Below, one piece after another: positions 54,055 to 56,836 of a stretch of DNA of 56,836 nucleotides; position 1 is the stretch's first letter, and each line of letters begins with the position of its first letter. The notes below the pieces were generated by a model. The model searched no databases and was not told the origin of the DNA. It saw only the letters and a program-made list of their open reading frames with translations. Source of the stretch: Muricoccus roseus (GTDB lineage: Bacteria > Pseudomonadota > Alphaproteobacteria > Acetobacterales > Acetobacteraceae); contig NZ_FQZF01000033.1 in the NCBI RefSeq assembly GCF_900141905.1, forward strand, positions 1 to 56,836, written 5' to 3'. The translations under genes were made by a program, and so were the position numbers.

Positions 54055-55575
54055 ATGACCCGGCCCTCGAACACGCCGCCTTTCCCCCGCCTCTCCGCCG
54101 CGCTCCTCTCGGGCGCGCTGCTGCTGGGGGCCGCGAGCCTTCCTGCGCCACTCGCCGCGCAGCCCGCGGCCGTGGGCCAGCAGGCACCGGCCGCGCCGGA
54201 GGCCACCGACGACCCGGGCGAGGCACCCGGCGCGGCCTCCATCGCCCAGGCCTTCCCGAACCCCGACCCCGGCGGTTTGCGCGCCTGGTTCGAGGAACGC
54301 GGCGTCACCTATGGCCTCACCTATATCGCCGAGACCCTGGGCAACGTCTCGGGCGGCATGAGGCGCGGCTCCGTCTATCAGGGGCGGCTCGACATGGAGC
54401 TGAGCATCGACCTGGAAAAGCTCGCCGGCCTGCCCGGCCTCAGCTTCCATGCCAATGCCTTCCAGATCAATGGCCGGGGCCTGTCGGAATGCTGCCTCGG
54501 CAACCTGGCCACCGTGAGCGGGATCGAGGCCCAGGGCTCCTCACGCCTGTACGAGCTCTGGCTCGAACAGGCGCTGTGGGACGACAGGGTCGCTCTCCGC
54601 CTGGGGCAGCTCGGGGTCGATACCGAGTTCTTCACCAGCCAGTATGCGGGGCTGTTCGTGAATGCCACCTTCGGCTGGCCCGCGGTCATGGGCGCCAACC
54701 TGCCCGCCGGCGGACCGGCCTACCCGCTGGCCGCGCCCGGGCTGCGGCTCAAGCTCGCGCCCGTCGAAAACGTCACCTTCCTGGCCGCGCTGTTCGACGG
54801 CGACCCGGCGGGACCCGGTGAGGACCCACAGCGCAGCAACCGGAGCGGCACCCGCTTCCGCACGCGCGACGCCGGTCTGGCCATAGCCGAACTGAACCTC
54901 GGCTTCACCCTGGGCAGCGGCGCGGCCGGCCTGCCGGGCATGGTGAAGCTGGGCGGGTATCACCACTTCGGCGGCTTCGACGACCTGCGCCGCGATGCCA
55001 ACGGCCTCTCTCTGCGCGACCCGGCCGGCTCCGGCGTGCCACGCCGCCTCCGGGGCAACAGCGGCATCTATGCGAGCATCGACCAGCTCGCCTATCGCGA
55101 GCCCGGCACCAGGGACCAGGGGCTTGGCGTGTTCCTGCGCGTCGCGGGCTCCCCCTCGGCGACGAGCCAGATCGATTTCTACGCGGATGGCGGCTTCACC
55201 TACAAAGGGCTGCTCCCGGGCCGCGTAAACGACACGCTGGGCCTCGGCCTCGCCTGTGCGCATGTCTCGTCCGCCGCACGCGGGTTGGACCGCGACCAAC
55301 TTCTCTTCGGCCCCACGCCGCAACCCGTGCGGTCGAGCGAGGCCGTGGCGGAGGTCTCCTATCAGGGGGAGGTCGTGCCCGGCCTCACGGTCCAGCCCTT
55401 CCTGCAGTACATCCTCCGGCCAGGCGGGCATGTGGCGAACCCGCGCGATCCGGGAGGCGCCGCCATACGGAACGCCACCGTGCTCGGCCTGAGGGCGGCC
55501 TGGCGAAGTGGCACGGAAAGGCAGGCTCATGCGCTGGAGCAAGACGGCCTCCGCCGCCCACTCACGCTTCAGTGA
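54055..55575 (+). CDS. OprB-family carbohydrate-type porin
   Basis: 506-aa outer-membrane beta-barrel protein with a signal peptide (LSGALLLGAASLPAPLAA), an Ala/Pro-rich periplasmic stretch, and the OprB core (GLRAWFEERGVTYGLTYIAE, LYELWLEQALWDDRVALRLGQLG, VKLGGYHHFGGFDDL, VQPFLQYILRPGGH). It begins 1 nt after the DctM stop, so it is part of the TRAP operon and probably brings the TRAP substrate through the outer membrane. Confidence 0.88.
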   Translation: MTRPSNTPPFPRLSAALLSGALLLGAASLPAPLAAQPAAVGQQAPAAPEATDDPGEAPGAASIAQAFPNPDPGGLRAWFEERGVTYGLTYIAETLGNVSGGMRRGSVYQGRLDMELSIDLEKLAGLPGLSFHANAFQINGRGLSECCLGNLATVSGIEAQGSSRLYELWLEQALWDDRVALRLGQLGVDTEFFTSQYAGLFVNATFGWPAVMGANLPAGGPAYPLAAPGLRLKLAPVENVTFLAALFDGDPAGPGEDPQRSNRSGTRFRTRDAGLAIAELNLGFTLGSGAAGLPGMVKLGGYHHFGGFDDLRRDANGLSLRDPAGSGVPRRLRGNSGIYASIDQLAYREPGTRDQGLGVFLRVAGSPSATSQIDFYADGGFTYKGLLPGRVNDTLGLGLACAHVSSAARGLDRDQLLFGPTPQPVRSSEAVAEVSYQGEVVPGLTVQPFLQYILRPGGHVANPRDPGGAAIRNATVLGLRAAWRSGTERQAHALEQDGLRRPLTLQ

Positions 55576-55667
55576 GCGCCGATGGATGTTCAGATTCATT
55601 TGAGGAAGTCCGGTTAGCCACTGCCGGCGCCGCGGCGATGATGCCGGCGGCCCGTGCCGGAGATCCC

Positions 55668-56836
55668 ATGACAGGTCCGCTGAACCGACTGCGCATCCGC
55701 GGGAAGATCCTCGCGGCGCTCGGCCTCCTCCTCTTCGCCATCACCGGCCTCGGTGGTTTCGCCATCCTTCGCATCCACGCGCTGGATACGGTGATCACGG
55801 ATCTCTCGGACAACTGGCTGCCCAGCGCGCATGTCGCGGGCGATCTCTCCATCGAGTTCGAGAAGCTCCGCGCGCGCGAGACGCAGATGATCCTCCGCAC
55901 GGATGACCGCCGCGCGCATTCCATCGGCCTGACCGTCGAAAGCCATAAGCTGTTCGAGGATGCGCTGGCCCGCTACCGCCCGCTTGTGAGCGCGGGCGAG
56001 GAACAGGGCTTGGCCCAGCGGATCGACGCGGCCTGGGCCAGCTACAAGCCGCTGAGCGAGCAGATGCTGGCGGCCGCGCGAGCCGGGGATAACGCTCGCG
56101 CTTCCGAAATCCTCTTTCGCGGCACCACCCAGGCCCTGTCCTCCCTGCGGGAGTCCATCGGTGCCAGCCGCCGCTTCCAGCTGGATAACGGCCGCATCGC
56201 CGCCGACAAGGGCAAGGCACTGGGTTCCTCGGCCTATGCCTGGATCATCGCCACGCTCGGCCTGACCCTGGCCTTCAGCATCGCAGTCGGCTTCGCCCTG
56301 GTCCGTGCCATCTCCGGCCCGATCATGGGGATGACGGCGGCGATGCGGCGCCTGGCGGAGCGGGACATGGCGGTGTCGATCCCCGGGACGGGGCGTGGCG
56401 ACGAGATCGGGCAGATGGCCTCGGCGGTGGCGGTGTTCCGCGACAGCATGATCGAGGCGGACCGGCTTTCGGCCGAGGCGGAGGCGTCCCGTGCCTCGCG
56501 CGAGGCGCGGGCGGCGCAGATGGAGGGCCTGGTGCGCGGCTTCCAGGAGCGCGCGGGGGAGATGGTGCGGACGCTGTCCTCGGCCTCGACGGAGCTGGAG
56601 GCGACGGCGCGCGGGATGAGCAGCACGGCGGAGGGGACGAGCACCCAGGCCGGGCGCGTGGTCTCGGCCGCCGAGCAGGCGAGCACGGGGGTGCAGACGG
56701 TGGCCGCGGCGGCGGAGGAGCTGACGGCGTCCATCGGGGAGATCAGCCGGCAGGTGAGCCAGGCGACGACGGTGGCCGGGCGTGCGGTGCAGGATGCGCG
56801 GCAGACGGATGCGACGGTGCAGGCGCTGGCCGAAGG
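55668..56836 (+). CDS. Methyl-accepting chemotaxis protein, 3' end beyond window
   Basis: The first 389 codons are visible; the frame runs off the right edge. Order: TM1 (ILAALGLLLFAITGLGGFAIL), a four-helix-bundle periplasmic sensor (about 35-185), TM2 (about 188-212), HAMP (ISGPIMGMTAAMRRLAERDM), then the start of the signalling coiled coil (AAAAEELTASIGEISRQVSQA). It probably senses a ligand related to the neighbouring transporter, which is an inference. ATG 55668 starts directly before TM1. Confidence 0.92.
   Translation, partial: MTGPLNRLRIRGKILAALGLLLFAITGLGGFAILRIHALDTVITDLSDNWLPSAHVAGDLSIEFEKLRARETQMILRTDDRRAHSIGLTVESHKLFEDALARYRPLVSAGEEQGLAQRIDAAWASYKPLSEQMLAAARAGDNARASEILFRGTTQALSSLRESIGASRRFQLDNGRIAADKGKALGSSAYAWIIATLGLTLAFSIAVGFALVRAISGPIMGMTAAMRRLAERDMAVSIPGTGRGDEIGQMASAVAVFRDSMIEADRLSAEAEASRASREARAAQMEGLVRGFQERAGEMVRTLSSASTELEATARGMSSTAEGTSTQAGRVVSAAEQASTGVQTVAAAAEELTASIGEISRQVSQATTVAGRAVQDARQTDATVQALAE

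Overview
The window is a GC-rich (roughly two-thirds G+C by eye) alphaproteobacterial chromosome segment. The protein families, the many Tat-type signal peptides and the abundance of solute-binding-protein transporters suggest Acetobacteraceae, perhaps Roseomonas or a close relative. This placement is an inference from gene content; no taxonomic marker such as 16S rRNA is present.

Layout: (1) 1-1151: the 3' end of an IS5-type transposase cut by the window edge, then aqpZ on the minus strand. (2) 1375-10237: a housekeeping block on the plus strand, rpsF-rpsR-rplI, cfa, dnaB, alr, mlaE-mlaF and a large membrane protein. (3) 10601-21483: a LysR regulator divergent from a tightly coupled catabolic operon (acyl-CoA dehydrogenase, ADP-forming acyl-CoA synthetase, aldehyde dehydrogenase, orphan ABC binding protein, SCP2-like protein, alpha/beta hydrolase, aconitase homologue), joined by repeated 4-nt start/stop overlaps. 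(4) 21968-33847: an integrated phage-related element of about 11.9 kb beside a tRNA-Arg(CCG) gene, with a short direct repeat of the tRNA 3' end at both edges. (5) 33969-35216: a holin-endolysin fusion gene. (6) 35353-44741: mixed metabolic and envelope genes (omega-aminotransferase, AI-2E-family transporter, CobW GTPase with WD40 partner, aldo/keto reductase, phosphoribosyltransferase). (7) 44835-50067: a complete Dpp/Opp-type ABC operon. (8) 50328-50486: a MITE-like inverted-repeat insertion. (9) 51148-55575: a TRAP transporter followed by an OprB-type porin. (10) 55668 to the end: a chemoreceptor cut by the edge.

The most interesting part is region 4. It encodes a primase-helicase, both terminase subunits, a portal, a protease/major-capsid fusion, a gpW-like connector, a DUF2190 cement protein, an AlpA-like protein and a tyrosine integrase. 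No tail, lysis or recognisable repressor gene is visible, yet every gene is intact and tightly packed and the ends are defined. That is the gene content expected of a capsid-forming phage satellite (cf-PICI-like) that makes its own head and borrows tails from a helper phage. Between the primase-helicase and the terminase lies a cluster of about eleven 9-bp repeats, several in inverted pairs, which looks like a replication origin or packaging site. A second repeated palindrome (GGAARTMACTTCC) occurs four times in the same element.
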